9,124 bases of DNA from an uncultured Planctomycetaceae bacterium (GTDB lineage: Bacteria; Planctomycetota; Planctomycetia; Pirellulales; Pirellulaceae): assembly GCA_937967755.1 (NCBI GenBank), contig CALBTA010000247.1, forward strand, positions 1 to 9,124, given 5' to 3'. Under the pieces are notes generated by a model. That model did no database searches and was not told the DNA's origin. It was given only the letters and a program-made list of their open reading frames with translations. The translations under genes were made by a program, and so were the position numbers. Positions 1 through 6,291 of the stretch are shown piece after piece; positions within the stretch are counted from its first letter, which is position 1, and each line of letters opens with the position of its first letter.

Positions 1-420
1 TAGCAAGGCGAGAGTGATGGACGCTGAGAATGCAGTGACGGGAATGTGGTGCATGCGAACGCCTGACTATCAATTTGATCGGTGGACTGCCAATTGTGAC
101 ACCAAGTGTATCCCGAACCGCGACAGGTGTCGCAGTTTGAGACGTGTGCAACGCGGGAAGCCCAGCTTAAAAAGTCGCTAGCAAGCGATGCCTGCTTCGT
201 CCAAAACACTTGTGGGCAAAGAACTTACGCTGATCGGATAATGCAATCTGCGAGTTGACGTGAACTTCGGCCCGCGTTTTGCAATCTAATCCAACAGAGT
301 CGGCAGGGCAACTTGCCGGTTCGAAAGTCAAGGAAGAGGGGTTGCCAGCGAATTACTATTTCGCGGCAGACAAATTCCTCCCCCAATTTGTTTTCCCGGT
401 CTATCGCAAGGAGAAGCGAA
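1..420. other. Gene-poor region and leader of csrA
   Basis: No gene can be supported here. The + frame starting at base 2 stays open to a TAG at 179-181 (about 59 codons). Its product is basic and rich in Cys and Arg, resembles nothing I recognise and has no clear start, so I treat it as chance, although it could be the tail of a gene beginning outside the window. Small inverted repeats are visible: GCGACA/TGTCGC at 120-133 and TCGCT/AGCGA at 175-188. A weak -10-like GATAAT lies at 237-242 without a convincing -35 box. The last 100 bases are the probable csrA leader. Confidence 0.5.
329..412 (+). promoter_or_regulatory. Possible CsrA autoregulatory sites in the csrA leader
   Basis: The hexamer CAAGGA occurs exactly at 329-334 and again at 407-412. 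The second copy overlaps the csrA ribosome binding site (AAGGAG at 408-413). CsrA proteins of other bacteria bind RNA at A(N)GGA cores, best within CARGGA, and often repress their own mRNA by covering the ribosome binding site. That this CsrA does so is inference. The spacing of 78 nt is longer than usual for one dimer bridging two sites, and neither copy lies in an obvious hairpin loop. Confidence 0.35.
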
Positions 421-705
421 ATGTTGGTACTTACTCGAAAAGTTGGCGAGCGGATTCAGATCGGCGATGATATCATAGTCGTCGTCACCAAGAGCGCGGG
501 CAACCGTGTGACGCTGGGAATTGAAGCCCCGCGGGACGTACGCATCGTGCGCGGTGAACTGGAAGCGGTCGTCGATTCATTCAACGACGGTACGCCGTTG
601 GAGGACGACTGTTCTTCAAGTCAGGAACTGGTATCAGCGCCGCTTATTTCCTTTCCGTTCCCCGCCGCCGATGCCTGCACTTTCGTGCCAACGCAAGCGC
701 GCTAA
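421..705 (+). CDS. csrA: CsrA family RNA-binding translational regulator with C-terminal tail
   Basis: The product (94 aa) is a CsrA/RsmA-type protein, a small dimeric cytoplasmic RNA binder that controls translation and stability of mRNAs with GGA motifs. The N-terminal half matches the family closely: it begins MLVLTRKVGE, has IGDDI at 14-18, GNRVTLGIEAP at 27-37 and VRIVRGE at 40-46. Leu4, Arg6 and Arg44, which contact RNA in characterised CsrA, are all present. The usual length is 60-75 aa; here about 30 extra residues follow, rich in Ser, Pro and Phe, with no known domain. The ATG at 421 is chosen because AAGGAG lies 7 nt upstream and the family consensus begins there. The in-frame extension back to 313 does not resemble CsrA. 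No flagellar genes or fliW lie nearby, so this is a stand-alone csrA converging on the kinase gene. Confidence 0.93.
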   Translation: MLVLTRKVGERIQIGDDIIVVVTKSAGNRVTLGIEAPRDVRIVRGELEAVVDSFNDGTPLEDDCSSSQELVSAPLISFPFPAADACTFVPTQAR

Positions 706-733
706 TCGTCGTTGTTAGTTCCCGCGAACAACA

Positions 734-754
734 GCTTTTCGCAGAGCGAAAAGC
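734..754. terminator. Perfect hairpin between convergent csrA and kinase genes
   Basis: GCTTTTCGC (734-742) and GCGAAAAGC (746-754) form a perfect 9-bp stem around a 3-nt AGA loop. It lies 28 bp after the csrA stop and 8 bp after the stop of the convergent kinase gene, so it could end transcription from both sides. On either strand the T-run is inside the stem rather than after it, so it is not a textbook Rho-independent terminator. A weaker stem with GTTC/GAAC lies just before it, around 712-731. Confidence 0.5.
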
Positions 755-762
755 GACAGTGC

Positions 763-1944
763 CTATTCCCCTGGGTGCCTGTCGGCTAGCCAGTGCATGA
801 AGGTCGCCAACTCAGGTGAGCGGGCTTCCTGTTTGCGGTCTTTGTCAGGGCTTTCGCCCGAACCGACCCATTGCAAGAACTCGGGGCTGGCCTGCGCAGA
901 GTCGTCGTCGCGCGTTTCCGATGTATCGAAGTGTTCTTCCAACGCCCAAACAACGTCTTGCGCGTTTTGAAAGCGCTCGCCCGGATCCTTCGCCAACATT
1001 CCGTCCACCGCATCGGAAAGTTTTTCGGGCACGCCGGGTATCCACTCCTTCAACGCCGGCGGCAGTTCCATGGCGTGCTTCATCGCCAGGCGGATGGGAT
1101 TTTTTTCACGGAACGGCTTCTCGCCCGATAGGCAGTGATAGGCCGTACAGCCCAGCGAGTAGATGTCGCTGCGGTGGTCAGCCGCGTGGGCATCGGCGGC
1201 TTGCTCGGGGGCCATGTAATCGATCGAACCGATCACGGTGTCGCTAGTCGTGATGTCTTCTTCCATCCCCTCGATCGCGGCGCTCGCTCCGCCGAATTCC
1301 ATCAGCTTCAACACGCCGCCTGGAGTGATCCACATATTCGCGGGCCGCACATCGCGGTGGACGAAGCCTTTTTCCTTCAAGTGAACGAGGGCAGCGGCCG
1401 CGTCGCGCAGCAGGCGGGCGGCTTCGGCCGGTTCCATCGCGCCGTCGCGGTCGAGCCGTTGCTGCAACGTCTCGCCCAGTAAATCTTGAAACGCCAGATA
1501 GTAAATGTCGCCGACGCTGCCAATTTGGAACGAGCGAATGATGTTCGGATGATCCAGTTCCACGCTTGCCCGTGCTTCGCGCTGCATGCGGGCGAGGCGT
1601 TCCTCGTCGTCTTTCAGGTCGCTGGGAAAAACCTTCAAGCTGACCGGCTGGTCCAGTTCTTCATGCACCGCGCGGTACACGTTTCCCAAACTGCCGACGA
1701 CGATGCGTTGCTTTACGCGGTACGGCCCGAGCATGAACGGGCCTTTGTGCCCGGCTTTGAGCGCCGCGGCTTGAAACTCAGTCAACTCCGATTGCCCGAC
1801 CAGGTATTCAGCCAACGCATCGCCGGCGTCGTCGCTCTTTTCGCCTGAGGCCTCTCTCCACGCGGCCACGTGACGGTCGGCTTCGTCGCCCGACATCAAT
1901 TCGGTTTCAACCAGGCCAGCGTGAATTTCGTCAACCGTGGGCAT
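763..1944 (-). CDS. Ser/Thr protein kinase-like protein with altered catalytic motifs
   Basis: The 393-aa product has a helical N-terminal part (1-70), a kinase fold (about 73-340) and a charged C-terminal tail; no membrane segment is visible. Residues 1-70 resemble the short region that precedes the kinase domain in many planctomycete Ser/Thr kinases. Kept features are a partial glycine loop (GSLGNVY, 84-90), the ATP lysine (K104 in SLKVF), a helix-C glutamate (E123), the catalytic HRD aspartate (D198), N203, APE (245-247), D260 and R324. Two changes stand out: the catalytic-loop lysine of HRDxKxxN is Arg200, and the DFG aspartate is Glu216 (EFG). Activity is therefore uncertain. The tail has two similar motifs, SPEFLQWV and SPELATFMHWL. 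The start is supported by GGAG at 1953-1956, 8 nt upstream. The gene follows the DUF1559-lipoprotein pair by 113 bp on the same strand. Confidence 0.9.
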   Translation of the reverse strand: MPTVDEIHAGLVETELMSGDEADRHVAAWREASGEKSDDAGDALAEYLVGQSELTEFQAAALKAGHKGPFMLGPYRVKQRIVVGSLGNVYRAVHEELDQPVSLKVFPSDLKDDEERLARMQREARASVELDHPNIIRSFQIGSVGDIYYLAFQDLLGETLQQRLDRDGAMEPAEAARLLRDAAAALVHLKEKGFVHRDVRPANMWITPGGVLKLMEFGGASAAIEGMEEDITTSDTVIGSIDYMAPEQAADAHAADHRSDIYSLGCTAYHCLSGEKPFREKNPIRLAMKHAMELPPALKEWIPGVPEKLSDAVDGMLAKDPGERFQNAQDVVWALEEHFDTSETRDDDSAQASPEFLQWVGSGESPDKDRKQEARSPELATFMHWLADRHPGE

Positions 1945-2008
1945 ACGACAGGCTCCGCAGAATGTGCCGGGAGAGGGGGAAAAAAGCGCGACTCAGTGCT
2001 TCCGTATC

Positions 2009-2037
2009 GTTTTAGCACTCCCCCCGTTAGCGTGCAA
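2009..2037 (-). promoter_or_regulatory. Weak possible promoter for the kinase gene
   Basis: On the minus strand TTGCAC (2037-2032) and TAAAAC (2014-2009) are separated by exactly 17 bp in the 113-bp gap before the kinase gene. The match is 3/6 for the -35 and 4/6 for the -10 box, so this may be chance. The kinase may instead be read through from the promoter at 3630-3658. Confidence 0.2.
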
Positions 2038-2057
2038 TGTGCTGAACGCTTCGGATA

Positions 2058-2462
2058 CTACGGCGGCGACTCAGGGAGCGGGGCGGTGTGCAATTTCCAA
2101 ACGCCTCCTTCGCGCTGGCAGGTCCACTCGACTTGGGCGATGCTTTCGTCGGTGAAGGGCGAAATGACATCGACCGTTGCGGTCGCCGTCTCGCCAGTGA
2201 TGACCACGTTCGAGGCGTCGTACGAAAACTCATTGTAGGTAAGCCGCTGGTCCTCCGGGGCGGGCGAGCTAGTTGCGAAGGCGGCTTGAAAAGATTCTTC
2301 CGTGGCGGTCGCATCCGCGATGCCCGAGATCGCTTCCACGACGCGGTCTTCCTCGCTGGGTTGGTACTCGCTCGGGCCGCATCCCGGTAGCAGTACAAAC
2401 GCGGTCAGCAGCGCGAGCGCTCGGTGTGTCCTCGAGATATTCCGCATCGCGCGCTTTTGCAT
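2058..2462 (-). CDS. Small predicted lipoprotein downstream of DUF1559 gene
   Basis: The 134-aa product has a basic N-terminus, a hydrophobic stretch (15-26) and a lipobox-like LPGC with Cys at 28, so it is probably a lipoprotein anchored at a membrane facing the periplasm. The mature part is acidic, with predicted strands toward the end (GETATATVDV, then VEWTCQREGG followed by VWKLH). This layout recalls small NTF2-like or DUF4878-like lipoproteins that end in a WK motif, but I cannot assign a family. Its ATG lies 20 bp after the DUF1559 stop on the same strand, which suggests one transcript; short lipoprotein genes after DUF1559 genes are a familiar planctomycete arrangement. No good ribosome binding site precedes ATG 2462. 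A second in-frame ATG at 2447 would still leave a full signal peptide, and translational coupling to the gene upstream is possible. Confidence 0.8.
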   Translation of the reverse strand: MQKRAMRNISRTHRALALLTAFVLLPGCGPSEYQPSEEDRVVEAISGIADATATEESFQAAFATSSPAPEDQRLTYNEFSYDASNVVITGETATATVDVISPFTDESIAQVEWTCQREGGVWKLHTAPLPESPP

Positions 2463-2482
2463 CGACTGTTCTGATATGAAAG

Positions 2483-3556
2483 TTACGGCAGCGTGACCAC
2501 TTCCTTGCCGGCGCGGGTCGCCATCGCTTGCCAGACGGTCGGGTTGATCGAGTCGGAGTAAAAATGAGCCGACCCGTCAGCCAACGCCGCGACGACTCCA
2601 CCGGGATGTTCGCTGCGGGCGGCGGCGAAATTCTCGCCTTCGGTACTGCCGCGGTTTTGCGTGCAATGCATGATATCGGCGCTAGGGATGGCTTCGTCGC
2701 ACATCGAAATCATGTCGTTGGTCGTCGAGTTCGGGGTGGTCTTCGCGGTAAACGTCGAAGAGCCAACGGCGTTCAACACCCAACCGCCGCGGGCGTCGCC
2801 ATGATCGGGCCAGGCCCTCACTTCGCTGAGCATCAGCGTGTTCGTCGTTCCGTCCTTGATGTCCGAGATCGTCGTTCCCTGCCCCAGCCCCAGCTTCCAA
2901 CTGCCGCGCATGCTGGGGTGGTTTTCTGTTTGCGTGACGTCTCCCCAACCGCGCAGCATCACCACGCCGAACGCGCCCGCCTTTTGCGAATCTTCAAACG
3001 ACATGTAGGTATCGCTGCCAAAGCAGACCGCGTAGTTACCCTTGGAGGTCCACTTGTCGTGCCCGTAAGTATCCACGCGGGCATCGGGCGGAATGCGTGC
3101 GGCGCTGGGGCAGTTGTAGAACACCGGCGTGGTTTGACCGATGTTGCCCGGTTCGTGCTCCAGGTCATCGGCAGCGTTGTACTGGGTTTCCATGCCCGAG
3201 ACGACAAAGTCGAACATCGCCGCCTGTTCGAGTTCGGTGAGGATCAAACAAGCCCAATTCGGGCCTTGGCAGAACGCCCCGACTTGTGTACCGCCTTGAA
3301 TCCAATTCTGCTCGCTGCAACTGGGAATGCCGGGAGGGAAGGAGCCTTGCGAAGTATGCTGCTGATGCATTGCCAGCGCGATTTGCTTGACGTTGTTCTT
3401 GCACTGCATGCGGCGGGCTGCTTCGCGGGCACTTTGCACAGCCGGCAACAGCAGCGCGACCAGGATGCCGATGATCGCAATCACCACCAGCAGTTCCACC
3501 AAGGTAAAGCCCCATCGCCGGGCCGAACCAGCTCGCCCCATCGGTCTGGTGCGCAT
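2483..3556 (-). CDS. DUF1559 prepilin-like protein with H-X9-DG C-terminus
   Basis: The 357-aa product is a member of the large planctomycete DUF1559 family, type IV pilin/type II pseudopilin-like surface or secreted proteins of unknown exact role. It has a basic leader and a prepilin peptidase site G16/F17, followed by FTLVELLVVIAIIGILVALL with Glu at mature position 5 and a single N-terminal hydrophobic helix (about 18-40). Next comes the family signature REAARRMQCKNN (44-55). Near the C-terminus His317 is followed by nine residues and Asp327-Gly328, the H-X9-DG processing-associated motif. The ATG at 3556 is chosen over an in-frame start at 3751: AGGAG lies at 3565-3569, 8 nt upstream, and the strong promoter at 3630-3658 would put the longer start before the transcript. 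It is the first gene of a probable operon with the lipoprotein downstream. Confidence 0.95.
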   Translation of the reverse strand: MRTRPMGRAGSARRWGFTLVELLVVIAIIGILVALLLPAVQSAREAARRMQCKNNVKQIALAMHQQHTSQGSFPPGIPSCSEQNWIQGGTQVGAFCQGPNWACLILTELEQAAMFDFVVSGMETQYNAADDLEHEPGNIGQTTPVFYNCPSAARIPPDARVDTYGHDKWTSKGNYAVCFGSDTYMSFEDSQKAGAFGVVMLRGWGDVTQTENHPSMRGSWKLGLGQGTTISDIKDGTTNTLMLSEVRAWPDHGDARGGWVLNAVGSSTFTAKTTPNSTTNDMISMCDEAIPSADIMHCTQNRGSTEGENFAAARSEHPGGVVAALADGSAHFYSDSINPTVWQAMATRAGKEVVTLP

Positions 3557-3629
3557 GGTCTCTGCTCCTGAACGAGGGCGAAACTGCCGCGAAGAAAATC
3601 GCGCGATGAATAGCCCTCCGCTTTCAGCG

Positions 3630-3658
3630 AGTATATGACTGGCGAATTTTGCTGTCAA
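3630..3658 (-). promoter_or_regulatory. Near-consensus sigma70-type promoter for the DUF1559 operon
   Basis: Read on the minus strand, TTGACA (3658-3653, 6/6) is followed after exactly 17 bp by TATACT (3635-3630, 5/6). Transcription would begin near 3623 and give a leader of about 67 nt before the ATG at 3556, which has its own good ribosome binding site. This is the best-matching promoter in the window. It suggests high basal expression of the DUF1559 gene and lipoprotein and perhaps the kinase further down. Confidence 0.75.
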
Positions 3659-3752
3659 ACAAACGGCAGCGGAGTCGCACGGCGAACCTTTTCCCCCGTA
3701 GGCCGTACATAGTAGGACGGTCTTCCAAGGCCATCGAACTGGCTGTGACAAT

Positions 3753-3824
3753 TAAGAACCTATCCGAAAACCCTCAGGCGCATTGGCAATACGCTCTACA
3801 TTCGGGTTTTCGGATAGGTTCTAA
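3753..3824. mobile_element. Small MITE-like element with perfect terminal inverted repeats
   Basis: GAACCTATCCGAAAACCC (3756-3773) is repeated as its exact reverse complement at 3804-3821, giving 18-bp terminal inverted repeats around a 30-bp centre. The 66-bp unit is flanked on both sides by TAA (3753-3755 and 3822-3824), as expected for a 3-bp target duplication of the TNA type known from some IS5-family elements. The centre contains a smaller hairpin (GCG/CGC and ATTG/CAAT, 3778-3794). There is no coding capacity, so it would need a transposase supplied in trans. It could instead be a REP-like hairpin or a transcript end. The element identity is inference from structure; I cannot name the parent IS. 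Confidence 0.55.
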
Positions 3825-3938
3825 ACGTGATAGCGTTGCGCGCTGCGGCGTTCGCCTTTTCCGGCGTCTGCGATTTCACTATGCTCTGGCCGCTTCTATT
3901 TTCACAGCGGGATATCTGCCGCCCTAATTGGCTGTTCC

Positions 3939-4220
3939 ATGAGATTCGTCAGCACAGTTCGAAATTGCCAGCGCTGGTTGCTGACGGCGCTGGTGATCGT
4001 TGCGTCTTCGCTGGCGGGATGCATGACGCAGCCGACCAACGTGTATGCTCCGGGAACAATCGATGTGCAGCGCCGCCGCGCCGTGCGGCTCGACCCGTAC
4101 CCGAACCAGGACATCGCGCCGGAAATCGTCGGCGGCCGCCCGCGTGATTTTCAAGAGGACCGCAGCGAAGCCAACCGGGCCGGGCTGTTGCGCGAAGCCT
4201 GGTGGGGCTTGCCGTTCTAG
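3939..4220 (+). CDS. Short predicted lipoprotein of planctomycete type
   Basis: The 93-aa product begins with a basic stretch and a hydrophobic helix (13-26) ending in the lipobox LAGC, with Cys at 28, so it is probably exported and lipid-anchored. The mature part is short, polar and rich in Arg, Pro and Asp, with the phrases QRRRAVRLDPYP (44-55), GGRPRDF (65-71) and a C-terminal AWWGLPF. The pattern of a DPYP-like motif followed by GGRP and a Trp-containing end resembles short lipoproteins I associate with Pirellula-type planctomycetes; the function is unknown. The ATG at 3939 has no strong ribosome binding site, but it is the only start giving a complete signal peptide with a positively charged N-terminus. 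The gene is divergent from the DUF1559 gene and 173 bp from the next + strand start. Confidence 0.75.
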   Translation: MRFVSTVRNCQRWLLTALVIVASSLAGCMTQPTNVYAPGTIDVQRRRAVRLDPYPNQDIAPEIVGGRPRDFQEDRSEANRAGLLREAWWGLPF

Positions 4221-4227
4221 CGTTGCC

Positions 4228-4341
4228 GCAAGCTGGCGGCTTGCCGGCTGAAGGGGCTTCATTTCAATTGCCAGCCCGCAGCTTGCTTCATTGCTCCATT
4301 CAAAAGCAACCCGCTTTAGTTCACAAGCTGGCCGCTTGTGA
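4228..4341. repeat. Cluster of related CAAGCTGGC-type hairpins
   Basis: Three related units lie between the lipoprotein and the sigma54 activator. The first is GCAAGC-TGGCG-GCTTGC (4228-4244), a 6-bp stem with a 5-nt loop. The second, at 4268-4286, is a degenerate copy in reverse orientation; its CAGCTTGC end (4279-4286) pairs exactly with GCAAGCTG (4228-4235), allowing a larger alternative fold. The third is TCACAAGC-TGGCC-GCTTGTGA (4321-4341), an 8-bp stem with a 5-nt loop. The shared core CAAGCTGGCSGCTTG suggests a dispersed intergenic repeat. The first hairpin begins 8 bp after the lipoprotein stop and could help end its transcript. Confidence 0.55.
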
Positions 4342-4373
4342 CTACGTGGCCCGTCCCCACCGCTTTGCCCGGT

Positions 4374-4382
4374 TGCTATAAT
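4374..4382 (+). promoter_or_regulatory. Extended -10 promoter for the sigma54 activator gene
   Basis: TGCTATAAT matches the extended -10 consensus TGnTATAAT in full. No good -35 hexamer lies 16-18 bp upstream, which extended -10 promoters can do without. Transcription would begin near 4389, leaving a leader of about 29 nt before GTG 4418. A TTG start at 4394 would leave only about 5 nt. Confidence 0.6.
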
Positions 4383-4417
4383 TCGGCTAGAGATTGCCAG
4401 CCACCTCGGGGGACGGT

Positions 4418-6253
4418 GTGTATACGTTTTTAACTATGACGCGGGGCCAGCGCGCGGGGACGAGTTTCCTGTTGGACCCGGAGCGCGAGAACAGCATCGG
4501 GCGAGATGTGGAGTGCGATGTCGTGCTGACCGATCCCCTTTGTTCGCGGGTTCACGCCGTTATTTCGCACGACGACGACGGCTGGTGGCTGGCCGATCAG
4601 AAGAGCCGAAACGGATGCTTCTTGAACGGGCAAAAGATCATTGACGGGCGGCTGGTCGAAGGTTGCGAACTGCGGCTGGGATCGACCGAGTTCGCTTTCC
4701 GCTCGGCCCCAGACCGGCCCAGCGGCGCGTACATGCCTGATGCGAACATGACGCAAACCATCGTTCGCGACAGCCCAATTAACCCGAGCGACACCAGCCA
4801 CATGGACCTGGAGAAGCTCCGCCAGGCCAACGGGGCGGAGAACCTTGTCGCCCTTCACCAACTGGCGATTAATCTGCTGGGTTGCAGTGACCCAGACGAG
4901 GTGGTGAAGCATTCACTGGAACTGCTGCACGAGCGAACGGGTGCGTCGGTCGTCGGTTTCTTGTGGGTCACCGAGGAGGGTGAGCTGAAGCCGAAGATGG
5001 TCATCCCCGAAGACCAGGCGAAGAAAGTCACGCTTAGTGAATCGCTGACCGAAAAAGTCTCTCACCAGGGCCACGCCGTATGGATCGCCAACAACACCAC
5101 CGACACCAGCGCGAAAAGCCTGAATCACTTTTCCGACGCGTTGTGCGCCCCGCTCATTCACGACGACCAAACGCTCGGGGCGATTCATGTCTATAAAGAG
5201 CATGACGAATTCGATCAAAACGATTTCGAGTTGGCGGTCCGCGTCGCCAATATCGTCGTCGTGGCACTGGTGCGAGCGCGGCAACAAGCACGCTTAACGG
5301 TTGATCATCAACGGCTGGTCGATAAGAGCGCCGGCTTTGACGAGCTAATCGGCGAAAGCCCTCCGATGAAAAAGCTCAAGGCGATGACCGCCCGTGTCGC
5401 CAGGGCGACCGGCTGTGTCCTAGTGCGCGGCGAAAGCGGGGTGGGTAAGGAACTTGTCGCGCGGGCGTTGCACAACGCCAGCAACCGGGCCGACCGGCCG
5501 ATGTTGAGCGTCAACTGCGCCGCCATCCCGCGCGATTTGATGGAAAGCCAACTGTTCGGCCACAAGAAAGGGGCGTTCACCGGGGCCGATTCCGATCACG
5601 CCGGCTGGTTCCGGCAAGCCGATACCGGCACGCTGTTTTTGGATGAAGTCGGTGAATTGACGCTCGAAGGGCAAGCGAAACTGCTGCGGATTCTAGAAGG
5701 GCATCCGTTTTTGCCGGTCGGCTCCACGAAAGAAGTCAGCGTTGACGTGCGCGTGATTGCCGCGACCAACCGCGATCTGCAAGAGTTCGTGGGCGAGAAG
5801 CAGTTTCGCGAAGACTTGTTCTATCGCCTCAGTGTTTTCGAACTGATCATTCCGCCGCTGCGCGAGCGGGGATCGGATATCGAATTGCTGATGAACCACT
5901 TCCTAGACCACTTCCGCCGCCAACACGGCCGCGTGAATTTGGAGGTTTCTCCGGAAGCGAAGGAGAAGCTGATCGCCTACAACTGGCCCGGCAACGTGCG
6001 GCAGCTTCGCAACGTGATCGACAGCGCCGTCGTCATGGCCGAAGGCGATGCGATCCGCCCTGACGATCTGGGCCTGCGCTCGGCGGCCAGCGATACGGAA
6101 TTGGAGTCGCTGCGGATTGATCATTGGGAACGCAAGCTGATCCTGCAAGCCCTCGAGCGGACCAGCGGTAGCATCCCCGAAGCAGCCAAACTCCTCGGCA
6201 TCGGACGGGCCACGCTCTACCGCAAGGTGGATGAGTATGGGATTGAGCGGTAG
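4418..6253 (+). CDS. FHA-GAF-sigma54 AAA+ transcription activator with Fis-type HTH
   Basis: The product (611 aa from GTG 4418) is a sigma54-dependent enhancer-binding protein, a cytoplasmic ATPase that remodels sigma54 RNA polymerase at promoters. Numbered from this start, an FHA domain (about 1-95) has IGR at 27-29, SRVH at 43-46 and SRNG at 63-66, so it should bind phospho-threonine peptides. A GAF-like sensor spans about 140-285. The AAA+ core (about 308-540) has Walker A GESGVGKE (338-345), the sigma54-contacting GAFTGA (385-390), Walker B LFLDE ending at 410, and WPGNVRQLRN (523-532). A Fis-type helix-turn-helix closes the protein (575-609). All key motifs are intact. There is no receiver domain; FHA suggests control by a Ser/Thr kinase, but a link to the kinase-like gene at 763-1944 is inference. 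GTG 4418 is preferred over TTG 4394 because of the promoter position and a GGGGGA just upstream; ATG 4436 would cut into FHA. Confidence 0.95.
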   Translation: MYTFLTMTRGQRAGTSFLLDPERENSIGRDVECDVVLTDPLCSRVHAVISHDDDGWWLADQKSRNGCFLNGQKIIDGRLVEGCELRLGSTEFAFRSAPDRPSGAYMPDANMTQTIVRDSPINPSDTSHMDLEKLRQANGAENLVALHQLAINLLGCSDPDEVVKHSLELLHERTGASVVGFLWVTEEGELKPKMVIPEDQAKKVTLSESLTEKVSHQGHAVWIANNTTDTSAKSLNHFSDALCAPLIHDDQTLGAIHVYKEHDEFDQNDFELAVRVANIVVVALVRARQQARLTVDHQRLVDKSAGFDELIGESPPMKKLKAMTARVARATGCVLVRGESGVGKELVARALHNASNRADRPMLSVNCAAIPRDLMESQLFGHKKGAFTGADSDHAGWFRQADTGTLFLDEVGELTLEGQAKLLRILEGHPFLPVGSTKEVSVDVRVIAATNRDLQEFVGEKQFREDLFYRLSVFELIIPPLRERGSDIELLMNHFLDHFRRQHGRVNLEVSPEAKEKLIAYNWPGNVRQLRNVIDSAVVMAEGDAIRPDDLGLRSAASDTELESLRIDHWERKLILQALERTSGSIPEAAKLLGIGRATLYRKVDEYGIER

Positions 6254-6291
6254 GGGGCGCGTTTTCTACTCGGCGAGTCCCAAGTTTTGCC

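Larger units (their letters stand above)
3557..3938. other. Intergenic region between divergent DUF1559 and lipoprotein genes
   Basis: This 382-bp stretch has no supported gene. From left to right it holds the DUF1559 leader and promoter, about 90 bp with nothing I can name, the inverted-repeat element at 3753-3824, and about 115 bp leading to the ATG at 3939. Open frames crossing it run through the inverted repeat and resemble nothing, so they are not annotated. No clear promoter is seen for the + strand lipoprotein gene. Confidence 0.6.

Noticed and set aside
312..345. GGTTCGAAA near 318-326 looks like a tRNA T-loop
   Set aside because: The flanking bases do not form the 5-bp T-stem and no acceptor or anticodon arms fit around it.
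279..470. Open frame overlapping the csrA start
   Set aside because: It lies in another frame across the csrA leader and gene, has no ribosome binding site and resembles nothing.
1980..2019. AGTGCT/AGCACT stem followed by TTTTTT on the minus strand as a terminator between lipoprotein and kinase genes
   Set aside because: The stem is only 6 bp with a 13-nt loop, and the T-run begins 9 nt after it, too far for a normal Rho-independent terminator.
2528..3571. Long + strand open frame opposite the DUF1559 gene
   Set aside because: It is the complement of a confidently identified family member; the product is Arg/His-rich and without domains, as expected for GC-rich antisense.
3557..3751. N-terminal extension of the DUF1559 protein to 3751
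   Set aside because: It lies before a prepilin leader that must be near the N-terminus and crosses the predicted promoter; ATG 3556 has its own ribosome binding site.
3649..3927. + strand open frame across the intergenic element
   Set aside because: It runs through the perfect inverted repeat and shows no family resemblance or ribosome binding site.
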